Shown here one piece after another: positions 35,651 through 44,279 of a stretch of 60,067 nt of DNA. Source of the stretch: Dehalococcoidia bacterium (lineage in GTDB: Bacteria > Chloroflexota > Dehalococcoidia > E44-bin15); the NCBI GenBank assembly GCA_035528575.1, contig DATKYK010000028.1, positions 1 to 60,067 on the forward strand, given 5' to 3'. The translations under genes and the position numbers were made by a program. The first letter of the stretch is position 1. Every line of letters begins with the position of its first letter. The notes beneath the pieces are model-generated. The model was not told the DNA's origin. It did not search any database and saw only the letters and a program-made list of their open reading frames with translations.

Positions 35651-36591
35651 GCCACCTTATAGCGATTGTAGGCCCCACCGCGGTGGGCAAGAGTTCTCTG
35701 GCAATCCATCTGGCGCAGGTCTTCGGTGGCGAGATCGTAAGCGCCGACAGCAGACAGGTTTTTCACGGAATGGACATCGGCACAGCCAAGCCAAGCCCCG
35801 AGGAGCGCGAACTGGTTCCCCACCACCTCATCGATGTAGTAGAACCGGACCAGGATTTCACCCTCGCCCTCTATCAGCAGATGGCAACCAAGGCAATCCA
35901 GGATATTCAGCGTCGGGGCAGGCTGGCACTCCTAGTGGGAGGCAGTGGGCTTTACGTGCGGGCGCTGTTAGGAGGCTTCAGAATCCCCCATGTCTCCCCG
36001 GATGCCGAGCTGAGGCGTAGCCTGAAGCAGAAAGCGGCAGAGGAAGGCTATATGGCGCTCTATGAGGAACTAAAAGGGGTCGACCCCACTGCGGCTAAAC
36101 GGATAGACCCCCGCAATGTGCGCCGGGTAATAAGGGCGCTTGAGGTTTTTCGTTCTATCGGGCTCCCCTTCTCCCAACTCCAGGGTAGCTCGCCTTTTTT
36201 ACCAAACTATCGCACTATAACAATCGGGCTTACCACCAGCAGAGGGGATCTATACCGCAGAATCGATTCCAGGGTTGATACTATGATGGAGCAAGACCTG
36301 GTTAAGGAGGTCAAGCTGCTGCTGGAGCAGGGCTACTCTCTCGATCTACCCGCGATGTCGGGTCTGGGCTATAAACAGATCGGTCAATACCTTAAGGGGG
36401 AGTTGAATCTGGCTGAAGCGGTACAGAAGATAAAAAACGAGACCCACCGTTTCGCCCGCCATCAGTATGCCTGGTTCCGCCTCAATGATGAGGCAATCCA
36501 GTGGTTCCATGTGGGACTTGGTATGGAACAACTGGTTCAGAGCCTCCTTCAAGGATTCATTCCTGAACCAACAGGTGGTGAACTGGCATGA
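35647..36591 (+). CDS. miaA: tRNA dimethylallyltransferase
   Basis: Adds the dimethylallyl group to A37 of tRNAs reading UNN codons. The 314-residue protein has the P-loop GPTAVGKSSLAIHLA, SADSRQVFHGMDIGTAKP, PHHLIDVVEPDQDFTLALYQQ, GGSGLYVRALLGG and PAMSGLGYKQIGQYL. It overlaps tpiA, and it uses dimethylallyl diphosphate from the MEP pathway that dxs begins upstream. It ends with an 87-base gap before dapF. Confidence 0.96.
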   Translation: MSHLIAIVGPTAVGKSSLAIHLAQVFGGEIVSADSRQVFHGMDIGTAKPSPEERELVPHHLIDVVEPDQDFTLALYQQMATKAIQDIQRRGRLALLVGGSGLYVRALLGGFRIPHVSPDAELRRSLKQKAAEEGYMALYEELKGVDPTAAKRIDPRNVRRVIRALEVFRSIGLPFSQLQGSSPFLPNYRTITIGLTTSRGDLYRRIDSRVDTMMEQDLVKEVKLLLEQGYSLDLPAMSGLGYKQIGQYLKGELNLAEAVQKIKNETHRFARHQYAWFRLNDEAIQWFHVGLGMEQLVQSLLQGFIPEPTGGELA

Positions 36592-36678
36592 GCCAGGAGA
36601 ACGAATATAAGTCAATGAAAAGGACAGGTTGTTGCAAACTCAGGATTGAATTGACGGACCAGCCGAATAGAACGAAAA

Positions 36679-37497
36679 ATGAAATTTGCTAAGCTGCAGG
36701 CAACAGGCAACGATTTCATATTGATCGAGGACGGTAAGGAGCGCGATTGGTCGTCGCTGGCAAAAGCCATGTGCCATCGCCACTTCGGCATCGGCGCCGA
36801 TGGCCTTATCATTTTGCTCCAATCAAAGGTTGCCGAACTGGGGATGCGCCTTTTCAACCCGGATGGCTCGGAGGCAGAGGCCTGCGGTAATGGTCTGAGG
36901 TGCCTCACCAGATATGCTATTGAGAGGGGAATACTCGCCGCCGGGGAGTTTACCGTGGAAACGCTGGGAGGTATAAGAAAGGTAAACTCTTGTGGAAACC
37001 TCATCCAGGTAAATATGGGAAAGCCCGAGTTTAAGGCGGATGAGATACCAATGTGCATCGAAGAGAATCTTGACATAATAATAGATTACCCCATTACGGT
37101 TCAGGGCAGAAAACTCCTTTTGACCTGTCTTTCTATGGGGAATCCACACGCCGTCTGCTTCCCGGATGATCCGGTGGCAGACTTTCCTCTTTCCGCACTG
37201 GGGCCAGAGGTGGAAACCCATCTACTTTTCCCCAAACGGGTAAATTTTGAGGTAGCAAATATTCTGGATCGGAAAAAGGTGAGGGCCAGGGTATGGGAGC
37301 GCGGGGTAGGGGAGACCCTTTCATGCGGCACCGGTGCCTGTGCGGTGACAGTAGCAGCCCGACTCCACGACCGCGTTTCTGGCGATGTCGATATAGTGTT
37401 ACCCGGAGGCGTACTCACAGTTACCTGGGATGGGGTTGGGGAGATGATGCTCAGCGGATCTGCGGATCTGGTATTTTGGGGTGAGTGGCCTGAATAG
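36679..37497 (+). CDS. dapF: Diaminopimelate epimerase
   Basis: Cofactor-independent epimerase that converts LL- to meso-diaminopimelate. Both catalytic Cys motifs are present: EACGNGLRC and SCGTGACAV; the N-terminus KLQATGNDFILIED is diagnostic. The length of 272 residues is normal. It is found with dapL about 500 bases downstream, which together point to the aminotransferase variant of lysine synthesis. If the host is a Dehalococcoidia member without peptidoglycan, this would serve lysine only. Confidence 0.96.
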   Translation: MKFAKLQATGNDFILIEDGKERDWSSLAKAMCHRHFGIGADGLIILLQSKVAELGMRLFNPDGSEAEACGNGLRCLTRYAIERGILAAGEFTVETLGGIRKVNSCGNLIQVNMGKPEFKADEIPMCIEENLDIIIDYPITVQGRKLLLTCLSMGNPHAVCFPDDPVADFPLSALGPEVETHLLFPKRVNFEVANILDRKKVRARVWERGVGETLSCGTGACAVTVAARLHDRVSGDVDIVLPGGVLTVTWDGVGEMMLSGSADLVFWGEWPE

Positions 37498-37545
37498 GCG
37501 TGGACATATCGTTTACAGGCAATTAAAATAGTTGGAGGTGTAATT

Positions 37546-37959
37546 ATGGACGAGAGTTTGACTGAGAAAATCAAGCCCAGCGCTAACCTGCGCGGCGATG
37601 ATTTGAGTGGCACCGACCTGTCTGGTGCAATGCTTATACAGGCTGATATGCTGAATTGTGACCTCTCCGCGGCAAACCTATCCGGCGCCGACCTGAATGG
37701 CGCCGATCTCACCGATGCCGACCTTTCGGATGCCAACCTCACCGGTACCAATTTAACCCGCGCCAGGCTCAGGGGCACGCTCTTCTGCCATGCCGATCTC
37801 ACCGGCACCATATTAGCCCAGACCGACCTCGAGGACGCAGACTTCAGCGGGGCGAAACTCGATGCGGCAAAGCTCGACATTTCGGGTGCCCGGGCTTGGC
37901 AGCAGGCGAGGTGGGATCCGCCGGTGCTCGAGGTACTGAAGGAAAGGTTTGAAAAGTAG
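37546..37959 (+). CDS. Pentapeptide-repeat protein
   Basis: A 137-residue protein built from about 18 tandem A(D/N)LXX pentapeptides (residues 14-110), which fold as a right-handed quadrilateral beta helix. A short non-repeat C-terminus follows. Small relatives include gyrase-protecting DNA mimics, but most have unknown roles. TTGGAGGTG precedes the ATG. It lies between dapF and dapL in one transcriptional run. Confidence 0.9.
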   Translation: MDESLTEKIKPSANLRGDDLSGTDLSGAMLIQADMLNCDLSAANLSGADLNGADLTDADLSDANLTGTNLTRARLRGTLFCHADLTGTILAQTDLEDADFSGAKLDAAKLDISGARAWQQARWDPPVLEVLKERFEK

Positions 37960-37975
37960 GCCTTAGTTCGATAAA

Positions 37976-39148
37976 ATGAGAACCGCCAAGCGCATTGAGA
38001 AACTGCCGCCCTACCTTTTCGTCACTATTTCCAAGAAGATAGCAGAGAAGCGGGCTCAGGGGGAGGATGTGATAACCCTAGCAGTGGGTGACCCGGATAT
38101 CCCCACCCCCAGGCATGTCATCGAGCGGTTGTGCCAGGCAGCTCAGGACCCACAAAATCATCGCTACCCCGAGTCAGAGGGACTTCCCCAGTTCCGAAAT
38201 GCCATTGCCCAATGGTATGAAAAAAGATTCGGCGTGACCCTCGAACCCGATAGGGAGATACTTCCTCTAATCGGCTCGAAGGAGGGCATCGGGCATATAG
38301 CACTTTGCCTCATCGACCCCGGGGATATCGCCCTGGTCCCCGACCCAGCCTATCCGGTTTACTCCATAGGGACCATGTTCGCCGGCGGTTCTTCATACTA
38401 TATGCCGCTTACCGAAGATAACGAATTTTTACCCGATTTGGACCGCATTCCGGCGGAAATTGCCCGAAGAGCGAAAATACTCTGGATCAACTATCCCAAC
38501 AACCCTACGGCGGCGGTGGCAGATCATGAATTCTTCGAGCGGGTGGTCGCCTTTGCCAGAAAATATGACATCGCTGTCTGCCATGATGCACCCTATACTG
38601 AGGTGGCCTTCGACGGCTACCGCCCGGTGAGCTTTCTCGAGGCCCATGGGGCCATAGAGACGGGGGTGGAATTTCACTCCCTATCCAAGAGCTACAATAT
38701 GACCGGCTGGAGAGTGGGTATGATGGTAGGAAATGCGGGGATAATCGATGCACTGAGGAGGGTAAAGTCTAACCTCGATTCGGGGATTCCCCAGGCGATC
38801 CAGCAAGCCGCCATCGAGGCACTAACCGGGCCGCAGGATTGTGTGACGGAACATAATACGATATATAAGCGCCGCCGCGATCGCTTGCTACAGACACTTA
38901 ACCAAATAGGACTAGAGGCCAGACCCCCCAGCGCCAGCCTATACATCTGGGCCAGGGTTCCTGTTGGATATACCTCGCTGGAATTCGCCACCTCGCTACT
39001 CGAGGATGCTGGGGTAGTGGTTACCCCGGGCATCAGCTACGGAAAGTACGGGGAGGGCTACATCCGACTCTCCCTGACCGTTCCCGACCAGCGCCTGGAG
39101 GAAGCCCTAGCGCGGCTCCGGGCGTGGCACAAGCAGGATTTGACATAA
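37976..39148 (+). CDS. dapL: LL-diaminopimelate aminotransferase
   Basis: Makes LL-diaminopimelate directly from tetrahydrodipicolinate, bypassing the acylated branch of lysine synthesis. A class I PLP aminotransferase of 390 residues, with [11 protein letters not shown] near the N-terminus, [19 protein letters not shown], the PLP Lys in [15 protein letters not shown], and [10 protein letters not shown]. The match to DapL rather than a general aspartate aminotransferase rests on these motifs and on its pairing with dapF. Confidence 0.9.
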   Translation: MRTAKRIEKLPPYLFVTISKKIAEKRAQGEDVITLAVGDPDIPTPRHVIERLCQAAQDPQNHRYPESEGLPQFRNAIAQWYEKRFGVTLEPDREILPLIGSKEGIGHIALCLIDPGDIALVPDPAYPVYSIGTMFAGGSSYYMPLTEDNEFLPDLDRIPAEIARRAKILWINYPNNPTAAVADHEFFERVVAFARKYDIAVCHDAPYTEVAFDGYRPVSFLEAHGAIETGVEFHSLSKSYNMTGWRVGMMVGNAGIIDALRRVKSNLDSGIPQAIQQAAIEALTGPQDCVTEHNTIYKRRRDRLLQTLNQIGLEARPPSASLYIWARVPVGYTSLEFATSLLEDAGVVVTPGISYGKYGEGYIRLSLTVPDQRLEEALARLRAWHKQDLT

Positions 39149-39206
39149 GGAGATAGCTATCGCCAGGAATACCTCTCCCACCCGGCCATCAATTGAGCGA
39201 GCCTTT

Positions 39207-40274
39207 TTGGTAGGAGTAGAGGAAAAGGGGGCCAGAAATACCTGGTCTGTGGAGGACTCCCTTGAGGAGCTGGCCCTACTGGCAGTTACCGCCGGTGCTA
39301 AGGTGGTGGGGGCACTGGTGCAACGCCTGCAAAGGCCAACGCCTGCCTATTATCTTGGCAAAGGAAAATTGGAGGAGCTCGCCGCGCTCAGGGAGGAGGT
39401 AGGGTATGACGTGATCCTTCTAGACGATGAGCTCTCACCGACACAACAGAGAAATCTGGAACAGGCTCTCGAGGTCAAGATCATTGACCGCACCGCCCTA
39501 ATCCTGGACATCTTTGCCAAGCGAGCCCGGACCCACGAGGGGAGCCTTCAGGTGGAACTGGCACAGCATGAGTATCTCCTACCTCGCCTGGTGGGACAAT
39601 GGAGCCACCTGGAGCGTCTCGGCGGTGGCATAGGCACCAGGGGACCTGGCGAGTCACAATTGGAGACCGATCGGCGCCTCATCCGCCAGAAGATCCACCG
39701 ACTCCAAAAGGAGATCGAGGGGGTGAGGAAGCATCGTGCCCTTTATAGGCGTCAGCGCACCCAGAAAGGCATACAATTTGTAGCCTTAATAGGTTATACC
39801 AATTCGGGAAAGAGCACCCTGATGAACTCGCTGAGTTCTGCCGGTGTATTTGTCGAGGACAAGCTCTTCGCCACCCTCGACCCGACCACCAGGAGGCTAA
39901 CCCTCCCCAGCACAAAGGAGGTTCTGATCACCGATACTGTAGGCTTTATTCAGAAGCTACCCCACATGTTGGTGGCCGCCTTTAGAGCTACCCTGGAGGA
40001 ACTTGAGGAGGCCTCCCTGCTCCTACACATCATCGACATAACGCATAAAAATGCTGTGGAGCAGAGCGTAACGGTAGAGAAGATACTCGCCGAGCTGGGG
40101 TTAGGGGAAAAACCAAGGCTCTCTGTCCTCAATAAGGTGGATCTCCTCGTCCCAAGCGAGGATGATATCGGCGAATTCGCGAGATCGATACCGGACAGAG
40201 AGTCAGTAATGATCTCGGCAGCTAAGGGATGGGGTCTACGCGAATTACTGGAGAGGATCGAGCAGATGCTATAG
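39207..40274 (+). CDS. hflX: Ribosome-associated GTPase HflX
   Basis: A GTPase that binds and splits stalled ribosomes. The N-terminal HflX domain (GAKVVGALVQ, AYYLGKGKLEEL, LDDELSPTQQRNLE) and GGGIGTRGPGESQLE precede the G domain: IGYTNSGKSTLMN, DTVGFIQKLPH, NKVD. TTG 39207 is the first conventional start codon but it cuts the conserved first strand. The frame is open upstream to 39144 and reads IERAFLVGVEE across that point. AAGGAGA at 39147-39153 lies 5 bases before an ATC codon (39159). The true start is probably non-AUG upstream (see findings). Confidence 0.9.
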   Translation: MVGVEEKGARNTWSVEDSLEELALLAVTAGAKVVGALVQRLQRPTPAYYLGKGKLEELAALREEVGYDVILLDDELSPTQQRNLEQALEVKIIDRTALILDIFAKRARTHEGSLQVELAQHEYLLPRLVGQWSHLERLGGGIGTRGPGESQLETDRRLIRQKIHRLQKEIEGVRKHRALYRRQRTQKGIQFVALIGYTNSGKSTLMNSLSSAGVFVEDKLFATLDPTTRRLTLPSTKEVLITDTVGFIQKLPHMLVAAFRATLEELEEASLLLHIIDITHKNAVEQSVTVEKILAELGLGEKPRLSVLNKVDLLVPSEDDIGEFARSIPDRESVMISAAKGWGLRELLERIEQML

Positions 40275-40555
40275 AGAAGTGGTTCGCACAATAGCTATTA
40301 TGTAATATAGTATATGTTGTGTAGTTAAATTGTTGACATAATATCTCATTTTTTATAACGCCTCCAAGAATTTTTTTTGGTACAATTTTTCATTGACTTT
40401 TAATCATGCAGTAACTGACATCTTCCCCTTGTCCGTAAAACATCACCCAGGCTTAGCAGGAATAAGCATCACGTCGCCGCAGTAACTTCCTTATAAAGCG
40501 ACCATGCTCACTATTTGTAACACGGACTCCCTGAGTTGCGACCCACGAGATATTA
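40275..40555. other. AT-rich intergenic stretch
   Basis: Between hflX and the small membrane gene I see no supported gene. It holds a run of eight T after GAATT and a TTGACA (40333) followed by TATAAC (40354) at only 15-base spacing, a poor promoter candidate. A 67-codon minus-strand frame (40453-40656) has no ribosome site and overlaps the better small gene. Confidence 0.4.
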
Positions 40556-40681
40556 TTACTGGTAAGGCCTTTCTGAGGTAGTAGCTTGACATGTAGTCTC
40601 GGTTTCCTGAGCAACTTCATATATAACAGTAGAAATGAGCCCAGCAATAATGCCACCTAGTATAGTCAAGAATATATTCAT
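40556..40681 (-). CDS. Small single-helix membrane protein
   Basis: A 41-residue protein with one hydrophobic helix (IFLTILGGIIAGLISTVIY) and a short polar tail. It is preceded by AAGGAGGCAGC directly before the ATG, an excellent ribosome site. A TATAAT on the minus strand lies about 35 bases upstream within the palindrome CTATAATTATAG. It is divergent from ctpA. I do not recognise a family; the short length is typical of membrane microproteins. Confidence 0.6.
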   Translation of the reverse strand: MNIFLTILGGIIAGLISTVIYEVAQETETTCQATTSERPYQ

Positions 40682-40690
40682 GCTGCCTCC

Positions 40691-40720
40691 TTGCCATTGT
40701 TGGAGGGGGGAGACTATAAT
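40691..40720 (+). promoter_or_regulatory. ctpA promoter within a divergent pair
   Basis: TTGCCA (40691-40696) and TATAAT (40715-40720) are 18 bases apart on the plus strand. The -10 is part of the palindrome CTATAATTATAG (40714-40725), so the same bases can serve the divergent small membrane gene. Confidence 0.55.
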
Positions 40721-40770
40721 TATAGCACATGGCAGCTTTCTGCCATGAACCGGTGATGTTCGGAGCGAAT

Positions 40771-41934
40771 ATGAACAATAGGCGAAGTCTAATGCCCACC
40801 CTACTGGTACTGGTACTAATCGTCCTCTCCTTTGGAGCAGGCTTTGCCTATTCCCAGTTGCTGTACACCACACCAGAACTTCCTGATGAGTTCAACGCCT
40901 TAAGGGATACTTGGAATATACTGACAAATGATTATGTCAACAATGAGGCTCTCGACCCTGAAGAGCTAAGCAAAGGGGCTATTGAGGGGATGCTCGATGC
41001 TTTGGGCGACCCCTATACCTCCTATATAGAAAACTACGATTTAGCGGTGAGCGATCTACAGGGCTCCTTCGAGGGCATCGGGGCGGTCATTTCTGTAGAG
41101 AATAGCGAGCTGACCGTGGTCTCCCCTATCGCCGGCGGTCCAGCGGAGCGGCAAGGGGTGAGGAGTGGCGACAAGATCCTGAAGGTCGACGGCGAGCCTA
41201 CCTCGAATATGAGCCTGATGGAGGCGGTACTAAAGATACGGGGTGAAAAGGGTAGCACGGTAACCCTGCTTATACTGCACCAGGATGAGAACACGCCGGT
41301 GGAGATCGAGATCATCAGAGAGGAGATCATGATTGACAGCGTTTACCTGGATATGCTTCCCGACGATATCGCCCACCTCCAGATAACCTACTTCGCTGAG
41401 ACAACTCCAGGTGAGTTCACCACGGCTCTAAATAATGCTCTGCAAAGCGACGCGTTGGGTATTATCCTCGACCTCAGGGGCAACTCCGGCGGTTACCTTT
41501 ACGTCGTGGCAGATGTAGCCAGCGAGTTTCTCGACGGCGGCATCGTCCTATATGAAGCCGATAACGCTGGGGATATAATAGATGAGTGGACGGCAAGCAC
41601 AGGTGGACTGGCTACCGATATGCCCCTTGTTGTTCTTATCGATGGCGGCAGTGCTAGTGGCAGCGAGGTGCTCGCCGGTGCGCTTCAGGATCATGGCCGC
41701 GCCACGCTCATTGGCACCAAAACATTTGGTAAGGGCAGTGTTAATGTCCTTCACAAGCTTAGCGACAACTCAGCGCTTTATATAACCACCGCCCGGTGGT
41801 TGACCCCGAACCGTTACCTGATAGAGGGGAAAGGAATCACACCGGATATTGAGGTGGAAATCACCGAAGAAGACATCTCCAGCGGGCTGGATCCGCAACT
41901 GGAATCTGCCATCGAGTATCTTCAGGATCAATGA
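40771..41934 (+). CDS. ctpA: S41-family C-terminal processing peptidase
   Basis: A 387-residue membrane-anchored protease: N-terminal hydrophobic segment (LLVLVLIVLSFGAGFAYS), a PDZ domain (about 95-175, GIGAVISVEN, GDKILKVDGEP) and the S41 catalytic domain with the nucleophile in DGGSASGSEVLAGAL and the Lys in GTKTFGKGSVN. It would act outside the cytoplasmic membrane on protein C-termini. I placed the start at ATG 40771, with CGGAGCG upstream and directly before the anchor. The in-frame ATG at 40729 would fall almost on the transcription start. Confidence 0.9.
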   Translation: MNNRRSLMPTLLVLVLIVLSFGAGFAYSQLLYTTPELPDEFNALRDTWNILTNDYVNNEALDPEELSKGAIEGMLDALGDPYTSYIENYDLAVSDLQGSFEGIGAVISVENSELTVVSPIAGGPAERQGVRSGDKILKVDGEPTSNMSLMEAVLKIRGEKGSTVTLLILHQDENTPVEIEIIREEIMIDSVYLDMLPDDIAHLQITYFAETTPGEFTTALNNALQSDALGIILDLRGNSGGYLYVVADVASEFLDGGIVLYEADNAGDIIDEWTASTGGLATDMPLVVLIDGGSASGSEVLAGALQDHGRATLIGTKTFGKGSVNVLHKLSDNSALYITTARWLTPNRYLIEGKGITPDIEVEITEEDISSGLDPQLESAIEYLQDQ

Positions 41935-42163
41935 TAGAGGGCGCCGATACGATTTTTCTATCCTCTGTGACGCTTGGCAGTTTTTCCTTAAGAGCGAAAT
42001 AATCAAGGCTAAGCTACAATAATCGCAAGCAGTATATTAGTTACCCATTACTATAAGCTATAGCTCTATCCCATAATGGCGAAGGAACATTCTGGGAGCA
42101 ACCCCCCTACTGCGTCAAGATAAACTGTTACCGAAATGCTTTTAAAACACTTGCTATGTGTGG

Positions 42164-42169
42164 TAAAAT
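42164..42169 (+). promoter_or_regulatory. -10 element of a possibly leaderless smpB
   Basis: TAAAAT (42164-42169), preceded by TG two bases upstream, ends six bases before the smpB ATG at 42175. Transcription would begin at or next to the start codon, and no ribosome-binding sequence is visible. This resembles leaderless transcription. Confidence 0.4.
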
Positions 42170-42174
42170 ATAAT

Positions 42175-42630
42175 ATGAAGACAATCAGCTTTAATCGCAA
42201 AGCATACCATGACTATACCATTCTGGAAAGCGTTGAGGCCGGTATTGTCCTTACCGGAACTGAGATTAAGTCGGTTCGAGCGGGACGGGTAAACATCCGC
42301 GATGCATATGCCCATCCCCAGGGCGGTGAGTTATGGTTATTCAATGCTCACATTGCCCGATATGAAGCGAGCAGCCGCGACAATCACGAACCGACACGCC
42401 CGAGGAAGCTTTTACTTCACCGAAGGCAAATCAATGAGCTTGCCGGTAAGGTGACGCAAAAGGGCTTCACAATAGTGCCCTTAAAGCTGTACATTAAAAA
42501 TGGAGTCGCCAAGCTAGAACTGGGCCTGGCCACAGGAAAGAAGCGTTATGACAAACGCGAATCCATGGCCAGCCGCCAGGCAGAGCGTGACATGGAGCGC
42601 GCTATGAAGCTGGCGAAGCAGAGGTTTTAA
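42175..42630 (+). CDS. smpB: SsrA-binding protein SmpB
   Basis: Binds tmRNA and brings it to stalled ribosomes. The 151-residue protein has the family core (FNRKAYHDYTILESVEAGIVLTGTEIKS, ELWLFNAHIARYE, RPRKLLLHRRQI) and the basic C-terminal tail needed for trans-translation (KKRYDKRESMASRQAERD). The in-frame start at 42136 would precede the promoter-like -10 element and is not conserved. It lies directly upstream of its RNA partner, the tmRNA gene. Confidence 0.95.
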   Translation: MKTISFNRKAYHDYTILESVEAGIVLTGTEIKSVRAGRVNIRDAYAHPQGGELWLFNAHIARYEASSRDNHEPTRPRKLLLHRRQINELAGKVTQKGFTIVPLKLYIKNGVAKLELGLATGKKRYDKRESMASRQAERDMERAMKLAKQRF

Positions 42631-42677
42631 CATATTTTGGTGACTCTTAATAAGATTCCCTGATGAAGCAAGAAAAT

Positions 42678-43019
42678 GGGGACGAGTGGCTTCGACAGGG
42701 GAGGAGCGCTACGGGATTGCAGGCCGAGGTGCCATTAATCTCGCTAAACAAGTGGCAACAAAGTAACTGACGAATACGTCTACGCTAGCTAAGCGAGGCA
42801 CGTTCCTCCAACCTCCCTCGATGGGCTGGGGAGAGCGACGAGCAGTCGAGGTGCGGCAATCCAGACGTCGATAAGGGTGGTCAAAGAGATTATCGACTGG
42901 CTCAATTGTACTCGGCCGGCAGAGTACGTTGTGTGAGAGCAAAGAGCCGACTAAGCCTGTAGCACATCCTGTAGGAACCTTTTCTGGACGGGGAGTTCGA
43001 CCCTCCCCCGTCTCCACCA
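42678..43019 (+). ncRNA. ssrA: Transfer-messenger RNA (tmRNA)
   Basis: The one-piece tmRNA rescues stalled ribosomes with SmpB. The tRNA-like acceptor pairs GGGGACG (42678-42684) with CGTCTCC before ACCA (ends 43019), and the T-arm loop is GTTCGACC. The tag frame starts at resume codon GGC (42754) and reads GNKVTDEYVYAS before TAA at 42790. The tag ends in Tyr-Ala-Ser, where most bacterial tags end in Leu-Ala-Ala. A 19-base-pair terminator hairpin follows. The 3' end is duplicated at 44280-44315 and 45917-45954. Confidence 0.95.
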
Positions 43020-43024
43020 ATGAC

Positions 43025-43072
43025 AATAAATAGAAACGCTAGCCTTTTACCGCTAGCGTTTCTATTTATTTG
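43025..43072 (+). terminator. Long perfect terminator hairpin after tmRNA
   Basis: Bases 43025-43043 and 43052-43070 form a perfect 19-base-pair stem (core AACGCTAGC/GCTAGCGTT) around an 8-base loop, ending in an AT-rich tract. It may work in both directions. Confidence 0.85.
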
Positions 43073-43205
43073 GAGATTATGCAAATTTGACGGACCCTCG
43101 ATCTCCCCGTCTAAATCACACCGAAATTCCCTTTCTTCATCAATATTTAGAAACCAAGGATAGAGAGCCAATTGCCATCTCAACAAAATAACGTCCTTGA
43201 AACTG

Positions 43206-43273
43206 AGTCAGGGTGTCTGCCTGTCGAGCTCATAACCCGAAGGTCGTTGGTTCGAATCCAACCCCTGCTGGCA
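43206..43273 (+). pseudogene. tRNA-Met (CAT) remnant with shortened D-arm
   Basis: The 3' two thirds are tRNA-like: anticodon loop CTCATAA, variable AGGTC, T-arm GTTGG-TTCGAAT-CCAAC and acceptor CCCTGCT. The 5' acceptor AG-CAGGG matches only with a bulged T, the anticodon stem has one mismatch, the D-arm region is about 10 bases instead of 17-20, and the end is GCA instead of CCA. I judge it non-functional, a relic of integration or recombination at a tRNA-Met gene. Confidence 0.6.
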
Positions 43274-43282
43274 AGGGAATGT

Positions 43283-43325
43283 AAAAAGGCAGGGTGTTTC
43301 TATTAAAAGATTACCCTGCCTTTTT
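43283..43325. terminator. Bidirectional terminator
   Basis: AAGGCAGGGT and ACCCTGCCTT form a stem with a 17-base loop, flanked by A-runs on the left and T-runs on the right. It can end the convergent membrane-protein gene (minus) as well as plus-strand transcripts. Confidence 0.75.
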
Positions 43326-43351
43326 GTTCGCACTGGGAGTGTGAGAGCGTT

Positions 43352-44035
43352 TTACGTAGTAGGTACTCCCTCTTGGACAGATGCCTTTCCCGAGCTACTA
43401 ACTGCATGATAGAGTGAAGCGAATGCGAGACTTACCCACATAATCGATATTATGATTCCTACACAGCAGCAGAGCAGCCCGGCGATACAGATAGGAATTG
43501 ACAACAAGCCGATAAGGAACACTTTCCACGCATGCCCACCTGTCATTCGCCAACTCTCCTCAATCGCTTCCATTACCGCCATTTTTCTGTCTACCACGAG
43601 GTAGGGTGTGAAGGCTAACTTACAGGCAAATATTATTCCTGGTACTATTAAAAGCACAAACCCAATACCGATGATAACACCAACTAGTAGACTCGCCAAA
43701 ACAGCATTCCAGTAGTTACGAAAGGCTTCAAACATATCTTTTATCTCAAGCTTGTCCCCCCTCGCTGCCTTAAGATAGGCAAATGTTACACCATATTGCA
43801 CTGGCCCATTAACTAAAATACTGTAGACAAATGCAAGAAAGCTTAATATACCCACGGCAGCAGCACCCTGTGCCCATCCATACATTCCGGTGGGGATGCC
43901 AATGATGAAGCCAATGATACCTATTACGAACAGCACTAGGAAATACTTCCAGAGTTGTCGCCATCCGTTCGCATAGGCCGAACCTACCCCCGGTGCCAGG
44001 GTAACAGAGTTCTTTTGGACGTTATTATTCTGCAT
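43352..44035 (-). CDS. Multi-pass membrane protein, DUF975-like
   Basis: A 227-residue integral membrane protein with about five or six hydrophobic helices. The centre (GPVQYGVTFAYLKAARGD, FVLLIVPGIIFACKLAFTPYLVVDRK, AIEESWRMTGGHAWKVF) resembles the DUF975/GDPD-membrane-domain type. No catalytic motif is visible. It lies between tmRNA and the first tRNA/tmRNA fragments, so it is probably a passenger of the decayed integration region. Confidence 0.7.
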   Translation of the reverse strand: MQNNNVQKNSVTLAPGVGSAYANGWRQLWKYFLVLFVIGIIGFIIGIPTGMYGWAQGAAAVGILSFLAFVYSILVNGPVQYGVTFAYLKAARGDKLEIKDMFEAFRNYWNAVLASLLVGVIIGIGFVLLIVPGIIFACKLAFTPYLVVDRKMAVMEAIEESWRMTGGHAWKVFLIGLLSIPICIAGLLCCCVGIIISIMWVSLAFASLYHAVSSSGKASVQEGVPTT

Positions 44036-44149
44036 ATCGACAGCCCTCCTATTAGTCTTTCTCCGGTACGAAAAACTCCTGCATGGTTAATACTGTAGCT
44101 GATGATTTCAAGAACTATATATCACGATGGTAGGCTTGTCAATATGGCG

Positions 44150-44183
44150 CCATTCGTTGGTTCGAAACCAACCCCCGCTACCA
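44150..44183 (+). repeat. tRNA-Met 3'-end fragment with CCA
   Basis: This carries only a T-arm (GTTGG-TTCGAAA-CCAAC), a 3' acceptor strand CCCCGCT and ACCA. It resembles the 3' part of the tRNA-Met remnant at 43206-43273 but no 5' half precedes it. Such isolated tRNA ends are typical attachment-site scars. Confidence 0.7.
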
Positions 44184-44279
44184 AGAAAATGGGAGATCAA
44201 AGAAGCGATTGATTGGTCAAGGCTACTTAAACACCACTGCCAAGGCCCGCCGCTCTCGAAGGTTATGGAATATAATTTC

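Noticed and set aside
40453-40656. A 67-residue minus-strand frame
   Set aside because: No ribosome site; it overlaps the better supported 41-residue membrane protein in another frame.
43206-43273. Functional tRNA-Met
   Set aside because: The D-arm is too short, the acceptor has a bulge, the anticodon stem has a mismatch and the 3' end is GCA, not CCA.
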